From the NCBI GenBank assembly GCA_022385755.1, contig MU278356.1, positions 124,001 through 188,000 of the forward strand: a stretch of 64,000 nucleotides of DNA. The letters run 5' to 3'. A model generated the notes under the pieces. That model was not told the DNA's origin and did no database searches. It was given only the letters and a program-made list of their open reading frames with translations. This document shows, piece by piece, positions 1 to 11,030 of the stretch (position 1 is the stretch's first letter; the number at the start of each line of letters is the position of its first letter). The DNA is from Trametopsis cervina. Its lineage: Eukaryota > Basidiomycota > Agaricomycetes > Polyporales > Irpicaceae. The translations under genes were made by a program, and so were the position numbers.

Positions 1-131
1 TCAGAGGGGTTAGCGCCTAGGGAGCGGGCGGTTCTGGGGTCACAGGCGGAAATCTGTGATGGATTGCCTATTACGGGAATAGGTAGGTTGGTGGAAGAAG
101 TCGCTCGCCCGCATATCAGGTCCCCTTCAAA

Positions 132-266
132 ATGCCCGCCCCCTTCCCCGCCGCCCCTTCCTCTCCCGCCGCCATCCCCTACCGCCATCCTCCCATAACC
201 CGCGTCGTCGAGGACGGCGTGCACGACCTTCACGACGCTACCAACGCCTCATACCACCACACATAA
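132..266 (+). other. Upstream ORF of 44 codons before the zinc-finger gene
   Basis: An ATG at 132 opens a 44-codon frame ending in TAA at 264-266, only five bases before the main ATG at 272. The peptide is rich in Pro and Ala and has no recognisable domain. If it lies in the mRNA, ribosomes would have to leak past it or reinitiate almost at once, which would lower and regulate translation of the main protein. It could instead be non-transcribed promoter sequence. Confidence 0.4.
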
Positions 267-271
267 CCAGC

Positions 272-2823
272 ATGTCGGTCTCGCCCCAGCCCCATGCACA
301 ACACCCCCCTCCGTCAAGATCTCCTCCGGACCTGTCGATCAACAACGCGAGCGTGCCGTCCTTGAGCCATGCTACCAACACCAACCCCGACTCTCCCGCG
401 CAGCTGGCCTCCCTTCTCAGTGACGCTCTGCATCAGGTCGACACCCTCAAGCGCGAACTCAACACACAAACACGGAGAGCAGATGCCCTGGAACGTATCG
501 TTAACAGCTACAGCAAGGTCTCGGCAGCACCGGGCTCCCCCAACCCCGATAATCCGGTCGTTGCCTCTGCAGGATCGGGCCAGTTCGATGAAGCAGCCGC
601 CAGACATCTGATCCTCGAGTACGAGGCTCGCGTAGACCGCGCGGAGTTGGATCGTAGTGACCTTGAAGCCCGCATCCAACGGATACAAGCGCAATGGGCC
701 GAAGATGAACGCATTCTGTTCGATGCAGAGTCCAAAATCACCGAAGTACGAACCGCATTCAGCCAAATTATTGCCCATCGAGGTGGTCACCTCGTTGTGA
801 TCAACGGGGGAGGGCCCCATGCCACCACACAGCTGGCGAATCTACGCGCCACAGAGAGCGGTCGCTCTTCACGACACAGCCTTGCTGTACGCACCACCGG
901 TACGTCGTCGCGTCCTGTTCTACCTTCGTCAACGCAGCCGGCTATATCGCTTTCCCAAGGTTCCCGTGTTCGCCCTCGTGCGGGGAGTATGGACGGCTCC
1001 TATGGCGGTTTAACTGGCCCTGGAGGTCCCCCTCCTGCCAAGCGAGCCCGCAATGACCGTCATACTGAGAGGGATCTGCAAGTCCCACAGGGCCGGAACG
1101 CGAGTCAATCGGTGAGTACCGTATTTCAGATCACCAGTAGATATGCCCCCTCAGTCCAACTCTCGCAGCCTGGAAGCTCTCCACGTCTTGCATATCCTCA
1201 GAATGGTCAGGCAGATGGCTCTCCTCTCAATGGAGCCGCTCTTCCCTACCCTCAGCATCCTAGTCATCGGTCCCGTGCTCCTGGTGAGCGAGAGGATGGT
1301 GTACAGATCCGATATACAGATGCCACAGGTCAGATCTCGCATCGTGCTCATCGAGGACGCCATGAACATCGCACCGGGTCTCGTTCGAGGTCCCGGTCCC
1401 GTAGCAGGGCGAGCTCAGCAAGCCTTGACGAGATGCTCCTCGAGGCAACCACTGGTGACGATGGCAATCCTATTGCGCAGCAACAACGTTTAGCGGCCCA
1501 AGGTTCGCAGCACCTACTCCCTCACGCCCATGCCTCCCGCGGCCGTCATCGCTCTCCGTCGAACGAAGAGTATCTTATCGCACAGAACCACTCTCGCTCT
1601 CGTGGTCCGTCATGCATACTGTGTTTACTCGGTCTACTTGACGAATTCTTTGCCTTCTAGTTCCCCAAGGTCCTGGTGTACCGGGTAATCTCCCAGGCAA
1701 TCAAGTCCAGACCTATCAGACTCACATTTTCGCCCCACCAGTTACCGGTGCACCCGTCAAGAAAGGTATGTGTAATACGAGATCGTTCTATCGTGGCTGT
1801 ATCTGAGATCGCATAGCCCCGACAGCTGGAACTATTACCGGTGTGTCGTCAATTGGTCAAGGCGGCTATCCGCCTACGAACGCCCAAGGTCAGCGTATCT
1901 GCCGCCAATGTGGCCTTCCTGGCAGATACAAGGAAGGCAAATGTGTCGAGAAGTGGGGCCCAGGGCCCGAGGGACCCGGAACAGTCTGCGACAGGTAAAT
2001 ACCGTCGTTCTCGTGCTCTTCGTGATGATTATTAACACGATGTTTCTATAGATGTCGCAAGAAGATGAAACGAGTTGAGCGTCGTGGTACGCTCGATAGT
2101 CAGCATCTCGCGAACGCCCACAATGGCCCCGCTGCTGTGCATCCCTCCGCCGCCGCACTGCAGCATCCTCCTATGAACGGCCGAGCTCCACCGGTGCCCG
2201 TAACGCAGGTCCACCGTACCGATACGCTCCCTGCGCATCACATGGCGCCTCTGTCGAGACAATTAACGTCTCAGCCGACCCACATTATTTCTGGTTCTTA
2301 CCGCGATGAACGGCAACCGAGTTCGCCTCACCCGTCGGGACCTGGGGTTCCACCCACCAGAGTTTCGCAGAATCGCTCACCGATGACACCGCCCGAAATT
2401 GCCACCCTGCCCAGTGCAAGCACTAACGACACCGAGGGCGAATTCTCCACCGAGAGCGAACGCGTGGTTCCCGTGCCCGTGTCGAAGAAGACCTCCCGTT
2501 TACCCACACCTCAGCCGCAAATTGTCGCTCCTGAAGCGACAAACGGTTTACGTCCTCCACCGTCCACGAACGGTGCAAAATCTGATCCTGCTGAGCAGCC
2601 GATCAATGGTCTGGCGGGGGCAGTGAACGGCGAGGCAGTGGTTTCGAAGTCGAAATCTGCCCCGATGGATGTCGATGTCGACGCTGACGCAGACGCGGAT
2701 GCGGACGCCGAAGCTGACATCGATGCAGACGCGGACGCTGATGCCGATGCCGAACTCTTGGAGGCTGTCGACGCGGCCGAGGCGAACAAGGCGAGCGCCG
2801 ACGAGTCGCTGAACGATGATTGA
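272..2823 (+). CDS. GATA-like zinc-finger protein with coiled coil and acidic tail, putative transcription regulator
   Basis: Exons 272-1604, 1661-1765, 1817-1994 and 2052-2823 join in phase to 795 codons. Residues about 50-170 contain heptad-like Leu/Glu/Arg-rich stretches that look like a coiled coil. The middle is Ser/Arg/Gly-rich and disordered. Exons 3-4 encode a compact Cys motif, CRQC, then 25 residues, then CDRC, followed by the basic stretch RKKMKRVERR. The spacing is GATA-like but longer than the usual 17-20 residue loop, and the loop holds another Cys (EGKCVEKWGPGPEG). The C-terminus is an Asp/Ala acidic run. The layout suggests a nuclear DNA-binding regulator; that is inference. 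A 57-nt intron-like segment at 1112-1168 (GTGAGT...CTCGCAG) is in frame and stop-free, so it may be spliced or retained. Confidence 0.7.
2668..2753 (+). repeat. GAC/GCN-rich repeat encoding Asp-Ala run
   Basis: A degenerate hexanucleotide-like tract encodes alternating Asp and Ala (with a few Val, Glu and Ile) near the C-terminus of the zinc-finger protein. It gives a strongly acidic segment and probably varies in length between strains. Confidence 0.8.
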
Positions 2824-3330
2824 AGGGACGGCGCGCTGGAGAACGAACTAAAGATGAACTCACGATCAGCGTATGATTCGCGACGAAACCCGATACCTCC
2901 ATATGTTGTTGAAGCTTAAGCTGAACAAAGCTATTTGTCGCCGTCGTGCGTTGTATTACAAACGGATAGATTATTTTTCTCGAGCGTTCTCTTCCCCTGT
3001 CTTTGCTCTTTGCTTGCTTGCGGTACCACCCACTTTCTCTCCCCCTTCGACATGCTATCAATCCGTTTCCTGTGTTTTGCTGTGTACTTGGGAATCTTGC
3101 ACAAATATAATTTGTCTGTTGTACTTAGGGAAGCGGCTGCAATCCAGGACTTTGACTTTGACTGGTCTCTGAATGAATGCATGTGCATGCGGGTGTTGCG
3201 CGGTCCGCGATTCGGGACGTCACCAGCGTTCACGCGTGATCATCCGCAACCACAACTCTACTCTTACTCTACGGTACACAACGGCGTCCCGGTGGTGGTG
3301 GATCGCGCTATTCGACTATTCACTTTCAGC
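2824..3330. other. Intergenic region between zinc-finger gene and DHODH
   Basis: This holds the 3' end of the zinc-finger gene and the promoter and leader of the DHODH gene. A pyrimidine-rich stretch (about 2970-3060) is the only notable feature. I see no gene here; an open frame running into the DHODH start is not supported by any domain. Confidence 0.6.
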
Positions 3331-5110
3331 ATGAGTAGCCTCAGGGTGCTAAGAGCAAGTCACCTGAACAAGACCCTCAATGTTGGCCGTGCTCCCTTTC
3401 GCGCGGTGAAGCGAAACGCGTCGACTTCGGCCGCGGAATCCAATCCCTTTCGCACTGGTCTTTACGCGACAGTTTTCGTGGTATCCACAGGACTATTTGC
3501 TGCCTACTACCTGGATTCTCGGTCCGCTATTCACAGATATGTGCTCAACCCTGTACTGCGATACACCCTCGATGCGGAGGCGAGCCACAAGCTTGCTGTC
3601 AAGGTTCTTCGGAGTGGGCTCGGACCTCGGGACACACAAGTGGATGACGAGGTATTAGCAATAAACGTAAGTTTAAGTTCGCCACTGTGGACGCATGTAC
3701 TCATACGGAGCTAGGTGTGGGGTGCTAATCTGTCAAACCCCGTTGGCTTGGCTGCTGGTTTTGACAAGAACGGCGAGGCTGTAGACGGTATGACCCTCTT
3801 ATTGCTTCTTTAGAATTTCTCACAGAGCTTCCCACAGGCTTGTTCAACCTTGGGTTCAGTTGGGTAGAAATCGGTAGTGTCACCCCGAAACCACAGGTAG
3901 GCCCGTTCGTTCATGGCCACTCTCCGTGATCCCACGTGCAGCAATTTCCTTCTGACTGACTGCAGTTTGTCACATAGGACGGGAATCCCAAGCCTCGTGT
4001 TTTCCGCCTTGTTGACGACAATGCCGTCATCAACCGCTATGGGTTCCCGTCCGAGGGGCATGTGTCCGTTCTCAACAGGCTGCTGTCGCGAGTACCTCGT
4101 TTTCACCAGCCAAGCGCGAACGAGAAGGCGTCATTACGCGAGGACGCCCTTCTCGCAGTGAATTTGGGAAAGAACAAGTCATCGCCGCCGGATTCTATCG
4201 ATGACTTCGTCTCAGGAGTGCACGCATTCGCCCCACACGCGGACGTACTCGTGATAAACGTCTCAAGTCCCAATACCCCTGGCCTCAGGTACGTTCGTAC
4301 CTTGTGACTTCCGCCCAGCTGCCCTTCTGACCGCTCATGCAGAGGCATGCAGAGTCGGAGTTTGTTGCAAGAACTCCTCGCCGGCGTGCTAACGGCCAGA
4401 GATGAGGCTGTCTTAAGAAAAGGCGCGGCGAAGAAGCCGAAACTGGTCTTGAAAATTGCCCCGGATCTGTCTGAAGAAGAGATCGCTGACGTAGCAGTAG
4501 CGGTACGTACGAGTGGTGTCGACGGTGTGATAGTCAGCAACACCACAATAAAACGACCCGCGAGCCTTCTCGATGGTAAGCACTCAATTGATTCTCTCGT
4601 TCCTGTCTCTTCTCACTCTTCTCCTTACATTTAGCCAACAAGGCCGAGGCCGGTGGACTCTCAGGGCCTCCACTCAAACCTTACTCTCTGGCAGCGGTAC
4701 GAACGCTCCGGTCACTACTTCCCGCCGAGATACCTATATTTGGGTGCGGAGGTATCGCTTCCGGAAGTGATGCGTTGGAGTATGCTCGTGCAGGCGCGGC
4801 GGCCGTGCAAATATACACGAGCTTCGGCTACGATGGGGTTGGGACTTGCAGGCGGATCAAGGATGAGCTCGCCGAGGAACTGCGAAAGCAGGGTACAACG
4901 TGGGCGGAGGTTGTCAGGACGAGTGTTGCTCAAAAAAGCCTCAAGGAGATCCCGCCTCCTGAGCCGGTCAAGCCTGGTGAAGGAAGTGTCGCACAACTTA
5001 TTGCAGAGGCAGAGGAACTGAAACGACTCCTGGATACTTTCGGCGACAAATTCCATCAGGGCACTGCCGTCGACGGACCAGTGGTGTCTGCTACCGGTGG
5101 CATACCTTGA
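3331..5110 (+). CDS. DHODH: Dihydroorotate dehydrogenase (quinone), mitochondrial, class 2
   Basis: Oxidises dihydroorotate to orotate in pyrimidine synthesis and passes electrons to ubiquinone at the mitochondrial inner membrane. Exons 3331-3666, 3715-3787, 3838-3896, 3978-4288, 4343-4575 and 4635-5110 give 495 residues, normal for fungal class 2 enzymes. The N-terminus is basic and Ser/Ala-rich like a mitochondrial presequence, followed by one membrane segment at about residues 45-65 ([16 protein letters not shown]). FMN-barrel motifs follow: [14 protein letters not shown], the catalytic-serine loop [18 protein letters not shown], the conserved [13 protein letters not shown] and YTSFGYDG. 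The ATG at 3331 starts the presequence. It converges on a BTB gene 158 bp away. Confidence 0.95.
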
Positions 5111-5268
5111 GTATATTATACCTTATTTTCTGCAATTTACTTGTTTAAATTCTCAGAGACGAACGCGAGCTCGAAAGTAACATGCAGGTCGTTATAAGCA
5201 GTGGCACAATTATGATAAACCCTCAAGATGACCCGAAAAGACGAAGAGAAAGTTACAGCAACCATAGA

Positions 5269-6418
5269 TCAAAGGTCCAAGATGTTAGGCATATCAGGGC
5301 TGACACAATCCGCAACCCCAAACCACTCCGGTATCAGAGTCCAGACGTGCTTCCTGGCGCGCCCCGCGCACTCGGTCAAGTCGGTCTTGCACGCTCCACA
5401 AATTTTCAGCCCGCATCGCCTAACGCCGTCCGTAAAGTCCGTCCGCGAAAGCATCTCGACTGTCTGCATGAGTGTAAACAAGGGGTCGGCATCCCTGCCG
5501 TGTGTTATTCCTCCGACGGCCCTCAGAACGTTGAGCATTACGTAGTAAGACGACTCGCGGCAGACGCGGCCGTCGTCGTGGTGTTTATTGGCGCAGTCCG
5601 GAGATATCGGGCGCGAGGTCAATTCGGCCTCGATAAACGACGAGAGGAACCGTTGGCCGGCTTCGCGTCCTAGTAGAACCATGTGCAATTCTGCACGGTC
5701 GAGATGAAGAGTTTCGGGCGCTGGCAGGGGGGCTCCAGGTTGTGCTGAGGTTACCAGTAGCGTAGGTTTCGGCGCTCCAGATACAATGCGTCGCGGACCG
5801 TACCTCGAGAGATCATAGTAAGCAGTAGGCAAGAGATGGTACAAGTCGAGCTCCTTCGCGAGTTCAATGACCAGAATAGGGTGCGGACACGCATCGCGAG
5901 GACTGTAATGTCCGTTGGCATCCACGGCTTGTTTTTCACGCTGGTCCCAGCCTTCCAAGGTTGCAGGCCAGTCCGAGCTGAGGTAGATGAGACAAAGTTG
6001 TCGAAGATGGTCAATAAGATACTTGGTGGACAGACGCAAGACCGCCGCAACACTCGGAAAGTTGCGGGCATTGGGCTTTTGGAAATATCTGTTGATTGAT
6101 GATGGTTCAGAGTGAGTGAGTGAGCTGATGATATCGTTAGATGAACGCTGCTTCTTACAGTCCATCATATAGTGCTTGAAGAAGACAGAGAATGTCCCCC
6201 GGCGCATCGTATAGCTCGATCCAAGGACAGCCATCTACGAGTTCTTGGACATCGGGCTGCGGGATGGAGAACAGGCCGCGAAATACTTCTGAGTGTCGTT
6301 CCAGTTGTCCGCGATGAACCTTGAAAGCAGCATGACCACATATCAAGACGATGTTGCCATCTGCGAACCATATATCCGATCGGGTGAAGTTGCTGAGCCG
6401 GAGGAATAAGCCAGACAT
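5269..6418 (-). CDS. BTB/POZ domain protein (paralogue 1)
   Basis: Exons 6418-6159 and 6088-5269 join in phase to 359 residues. The N-terminal half is a BTB/POZ fold: SDIWFADGNIVLICGHAAFKVHR, then a hydrophobic core and LRLSTKYLIDHLR. The C-terminal half carries the motif YDLSRY and a Cys-rich patch (CGLKICGACKTDLTEC) ending near WTLIPEWFGV. This architecture matches a large, mostly uncharacterised BTB family expanded in mushroom-forming fungi. BTB proteins often dimerise or recruit Cul3 ligases, but nothing here proves either. The ATG at 6418 was chosen because it directly precedes the BTB start. It is transcribed away from a related gene at 7093. Confidence 0.85.
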
Positions 6419-7092
6419 GTCGAGTACTTGAAGAACGAAAGCAAAGACAAGGGGAGCAAAGCAGAGAAAAGAGAACAGAAAAGCGGGAAGTAGGCTGGGA
6501 TGCTGCCTTGCATACTGCTTTATTTTGAAGTGGTCGACACGGTGGGTTATGCGGATGTCAGCCTGAGCCGCACGGAGGGCAGTCAACCACTTGCGAATAG
6601 ATCGGCTGAGATTCTAATGTATTGATGTGTTGCATTGCGGCGGGCTGGTAGCAAACATCCCGTTCGTAGTGAGTTAGATGCATACAGTATATGGCAGATT
6701 AACAAGGATTATAGCAGATGGTGGTAAACCGTTTACAGTGATGGCCAAAGTGGGTCACTGCTTAAGATAAGCGCCGTCGCCGTACAAACCCGCTGTTTCC
6801 TTTTGTAGACATTTGCGATGAACTCGCTAGCCTAACAGCAACAGTGCTTGCCCACTGCCACGACAGCCCTCTGTAGCTGTGCGAAGAGGGTTCTTGAGTG
6901 AGTATACGATTTGACTGATTACGTGTTTCTATCCAGCTCATCACGGTCTCTGTGACAGGATCAGTCGGTCTTACTTGAGGCAGCGCTCGGGTTGCGGCAG
7001 TTCGTAGCCACGACTACACTGGCATGTCATCGCTTGTTCGAATAAGACGAACATACAAACGAGCATCTACTTGAAGCACATTCTCAACGCGT
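6419..7092. promoter_or_regulatory. Divergent promoter region between two BTB genes
   Basis: These 674 bases separate the starts of two divergently transcribed BTB paralogues and should hold both promoters. I see no strong TATA box and no gene. Short open frames here have no domain support. Confidence 0.5.
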
Positions 7093-8238
7093 ATGATGCC
7101 CCTCTATACGAACGATCGTCCCTCAGCTGCCACCGGGGACGAGCATGTCAAGGATGCGCCGCATTACGTTCGCCATTCAGACCTGTGGTTCGTCGACGGT
7201 TCCGTTGTTCTACAAGCCGAGCAGACAAGGTTTCGCGTGCATATGTCTGTCTTGTCACGACGATCTCTCTTCTTCCACGATATGTTTTCGCTGCCCCAGC
7301 CACCGAGCCAACCGTCGACGAGCTCCGACACGTCAACCGTAGATGGCTGTCCTCTTGTCATACTTCACGACTCTGCACACGACCTTGCAAATCTTCTGAT
7401 TGCATTCTACGACGGCCCAACTTTTGGGGACAATGACCCCGACGATTTCCGTGTGGTTTCAGGAATTCTACGCCTAGCCACGAAGTATACGGTGGATTCC
7501 CTCCGTGAAGAGGCTTTGGCTCACTTACACGTCGCATGGCCGATAGCTCTGAAAGCATGGGATACTCGCGAGGAGGTAGCTAGCATGTATGAGGCAGAGA
7601 CCGCTGCTCAACATGGCCAAAGGTATCCTTCCCCTATAGTAAGTTCAGAATGCCTACGGCCGTGACGTGTGCTGCGACTGACTGAGAAGTAGGACGTCAT
7701 CAATCTCGCCAGAGAGATCAATGCACCATCACTACTCCCGGTTGCATTTTATGACCTTTCCAGGTATCACTTCTCCCAGATATTCGAGACTCCAGAAGAT
7801 GCTTTGCGCGGCTTGTCTGGATCAGCCTCATTATCCTTGCAAGACATGCAATGTCTCGTGCTCGGGAAAGAATCCTCACAACAATTTGTGTCCTCCCTTA
7901 TCCAGTCCATGGGCTCGATCTCGCACCGGGACTACCCAGGCCACCAATCACGACGTGGCGGACCCGTCAATACCCATCGACGGAAGGTGTCTTGTACGTC
8001 GGCGATGGCGTGCCGCAAGGAGTTCTCTGAGCTGGTGACCCTCGCCACCCAGCACTATCTTTTCGACCGCGAAAAGGGCTGTGCAGACCCGCTGTATGTT
8101 GCCGAGGAGCTGGGTCAGCTCAAGAGTGCCGAATTCTCAGAGTGCGAGGCGTGCGCGAGGGCTTTGGAGCTCTGGGCAACAAAAGAAAGGCAGCGCATCT
8201 GGAAATTGCTGCCTACTTGGTTCCGATTGGATGCTTAG
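7093..8238 (+). CDS. BTB/POZ domain protein (paralogue 2)
   Basis: Exons 7093-7638 and 7693-8238 are each 546 nt and join in phase 0 to 363 residues. It has the same plan as its divergent neighbour: BTB segment SDLWFVDGSVVLQAEQTRFRVH, LRLATKYTVDSLREEAL, the shared YDLSRY motif, a C-terminal CEACARALELW and an ending at WKLLPTWFRL. The intron lies just before the YDLSRY segment, where the neighbour has none. Two consecutive ATGs occur (7093 and 7096). The head-to-head arrangement suggests duplication by inversion. The biochemical role is unknown. Confidence 0.85.
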
Positions 8239-8657
8239 ATGCTGCCCCGGCTCCGTATAACCTACATCATCTCTTACATATCACACAATGGTTTTGCTAA
8301 GATTCCTTCGTTCATGGATTCGTGTAGCGCTAGCTCTACTTACTCCTGTCTTGAATTGGCTTCAGTAATGCTGTATCCATCGCAATTACTATTTTCCGAT
8401 AGCATGACTATCGGTAGTCTTGGTTCCAGACGGCCCGATCTGCCTTCGTTTTACAGCAAGGTAGGAGGCAGTAGGAAACGAGACCAAGAAAGAACCCGGC
8501 CCCCGGTGAGTTGTCATTCACGCGAAAGACATCATTGCCATTGATGATAGGACATGCTTGTAAGTACGTGTCGAGGCATTATAGAAGTCATGCGGAGTTT
8601 GGTAAGTACAACAACAACGGGGGCATAAGACTAAACGACATGCATATACTATGCACA
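8239..8657. other. Tail-to-tail spacer between BTB gene and tyrosinase
   Basis: These 419 bases hold the 3' ends of two convergent genes. I see no coding potential beyond chance frames. Confidence 0.6.
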
Positions 8658-11030
8658 TTAAGCAGGAACAGCATACCCGCCGACTCTGCCATGAGTGACG
8701 TCGTGGTGGACCTCCAGCTCGTCGCGCCATGGCTCTGAACCGCCGCGGGTGGTACCTCCCACGTGAACCGTGGCCGAGTGGACCCTGACTTCGAGGGACG
8801 GCACCTCCGCCAGAGGCACCTCAGCTCCATCAACCTGGGGCATCATATACTACATCAGCGACAAGCTCATGGATGCGCAACAGAGAAGACGTTACCAAAG
8901 CGATACGCCAGTGCATATGGGTCTTGAGATACTCAGTAATGCCCCCGACATCGTGGAGGTCTTTGCCTCTGTCCAGCAAATCCTCTGCACACATACATGA
9001 GCATCACAGCTAGCCACACAAAGGCGGGAACCAACGACGTACCGGTCAAGAACACCTGGCCGTTGATCTTGACGTTCTCTGCCGAGCGGCGGTTACAGTT
9101 CACGCACTCTTTCCTGGTGTTCTTGAAGATAGCGACGGTGCCGACCTCGTCGTCGTCGCTGAGCCAGTCGATGGGGTTTCCGGTGGGCTCGTTGTGTGAG
9201 AGGAAGACGTGGACGTAGCCGCTGTACGGGAGTTCATCTGTGTTGATCACGACATGCGCGATCCAAACGCGGTAGTCGTCAGTCGCCTCCGCCTGTAACA
9301 CGAGTGGTTCCTCCCTGGCCGCATAGGCCGGAGCCTCCGCCTGTATTGCGTCAATCGACGTCTCTGCCTGTATTGAGTCAATCGCCGTCTCTGTCTGTAT
9401 TGCGTCAGCCGATGTCTCCGCTCGTAAAGCGTTGGTCGGTGCGTGCGCCCATAAAGCATTAATCGGTGCGTGCGCCCGTAAAGCATTAATCGGTGCGTGC
9501 GCCCGTAAAGCATTAATCGGTGCGTGCGTCCGTAAAGCATTAGTCGGTGCTTCTGACCCGTCAACCCCAAACGCTGCCGTAGATATGCCAGAGACCAGGC
9601 GCGTCTCGCCCCCTGCTCGGGGTGCTCTTAACGTGGGACCGTAGAGGCGCTGGATCTCCTCGAGGGCGATTACCTTCAATTCTTCCGGACTGACGTCGCG
9701 TTCAGGGAACTCTGGGTAGCGATTTCCAACGGTACGGCTGTTGTACGTCTTGTCAGACGTCCAGAACGTGCCGTCATCGATGTGGAATGGCAGGAGCTCT
9801 GACTTTTCGCCATGACCAAAGCGAGAGGTAGCTGGAACCCTGCTGCCGGGGTGCACCGCCAACCACAGCGCCAACAGGCGGTCGACCTGCAATGTTCGAC
9901 TCAGCACGAGTCACACAAACATGCGCAGAAAACCGTTCGGATACCGACGTTGACGTGATGGTACCAGAATATGGGGTCGAAGGCTGCCACAGGGACATTA
10001 CTCATGTGTCCTGTTCCGCCAATCAAGTTGTGCACCATGTCATGAACGCCTTCGAGGCTGCTTGCCCTGCCGTCCGCTGTATTCGACATGTGCTCCCAGG
10101 TCTTCGTGAAAATGAGCAGATCGTAGACACGTGCACGGAGCTGTCTGTACTGCGCGCGCAATCGCCTGTGCAGCAATACCATTAACGATGAGTACAGGCA
10201 CTGTCATACCTCTACCGTCACTCACTGTTGTAGCTTGTCCTTTTGGCTTTTGTCCGATGCTTTGGGCTCAGTGTCGGGTGGGTTCCGGATCGTTTGGGGC
10301 CATACGCTGTAGGGGTGGTCGAACCCGTACGACGTGATGTCTTTCTGGAAACGGTATGCCTGAAGGGGATTGTCGATCTCAGCCTTGGTGGCGAGCGGTG
10401 GCTCAAAGACGGAGATCTTCTCGTCGAAGAGCTTCGGGGGGAGCTCCGGGGACGCAGCCCAGTCCCAGTACCTACAACCTTGTAGATCAGCCTCTGCGTA
10501 TGCAGTGGAAAATCAAACGCAGATATGTACGGGAGGCGAAGTTTGAGCGCTGCTTCGCGAAAAAGTTCCTTCGTCTTAGGGTCCGTGTACTTCTCCGCGA
10601 TGGCCAGTGCCTCCTTCTGAACCGCTTGCTGTCTCAGCACGTCAGTTCATCTTTTCTTGTACATCGCGACGAGTAGAAGCGGGCACCTCAAACAATAACG
10701 CGTACGTGCGGTGCCATGTGGGGAATAAGACCGACTGGTGGGTGCAGTAGCCGTATGTGCTTTCCTCGTCAACATTGTCCCATGGCACGTAGGGCATGCC
10801 GTGGATTCCTGGCAGAATGGTCAGGGGTGCATCGAGGAGACGTCTCCCGCATGAACCGTACCGGCAATCTGGAAGAAGCTTGTTCGAGCCTGCTCGTCCA
10901 TGCGCTGGATCTGATCAAGTGCAAGGATGTAGAGGTTGAAGACCTCAGGCTCCTTTTCCATGAAATCCTCTATCTTGGCCCGAACCTCGACGCGATCCGG
11001 GAAGCCAACGATGTGGTAGTGCTGTGACAT
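8658..11030 (-). CDS. Tyrosinase (polyphenol oxidase), type 3 copper enzyme
   Basis: Hydroxylates monophenols and oxidises diphenols to quinones, feeding melanin formation. Eight exons (11030-10862, 10808-10687, 10628-10531, 10471-10226, 10165-9949, 9886-9043, 8984-8896, 8834-8658) sum to 653 residues, in the range of fungal tyrosinases with a C-terminal lid. CuA histidines are visible in [17 protein letters not shown] and FPTWHR; the Cys two residues before the second His is the thioether Cys. CuB histidines lie in VHDMVHN and [10 protein letters not shown]. The LRLPYWDWA helix is split by an intron. The C-terminal domain ([22 protein letters not shown], a CVNC pair, then a beta-rich end) normally covers the active site until proteolysis. 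An unusual nonapeptide array sits between the two domains. The intron 5 donor (GTCGGT) is weak. No signal peptide is seen, so the enzyme is probably cytosolic. Confidence 0.95.
9311..9556 (-). repeat. In-frame 27-bp minisatellite encoding nonapeptide repeats in tyrosinase
   Basis: About nine to ten 27-bp units lie head to tail. The central copies (about 9430-9556) are nearly identical and encode HAPINALRA. The distal copies are degraded (for example [27 protein letters not shown]) but keep the nine-residue period. The array never breaks the frame and has no stop. It forms a linker between the catalytic and C-terminal lid domains. Confidence 0.9.

Noticed and set aside
9311..9556. CRISPR-like direct repeats
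   Set aside because: The units are head to tail without spacers and encode part of tyrosinase.
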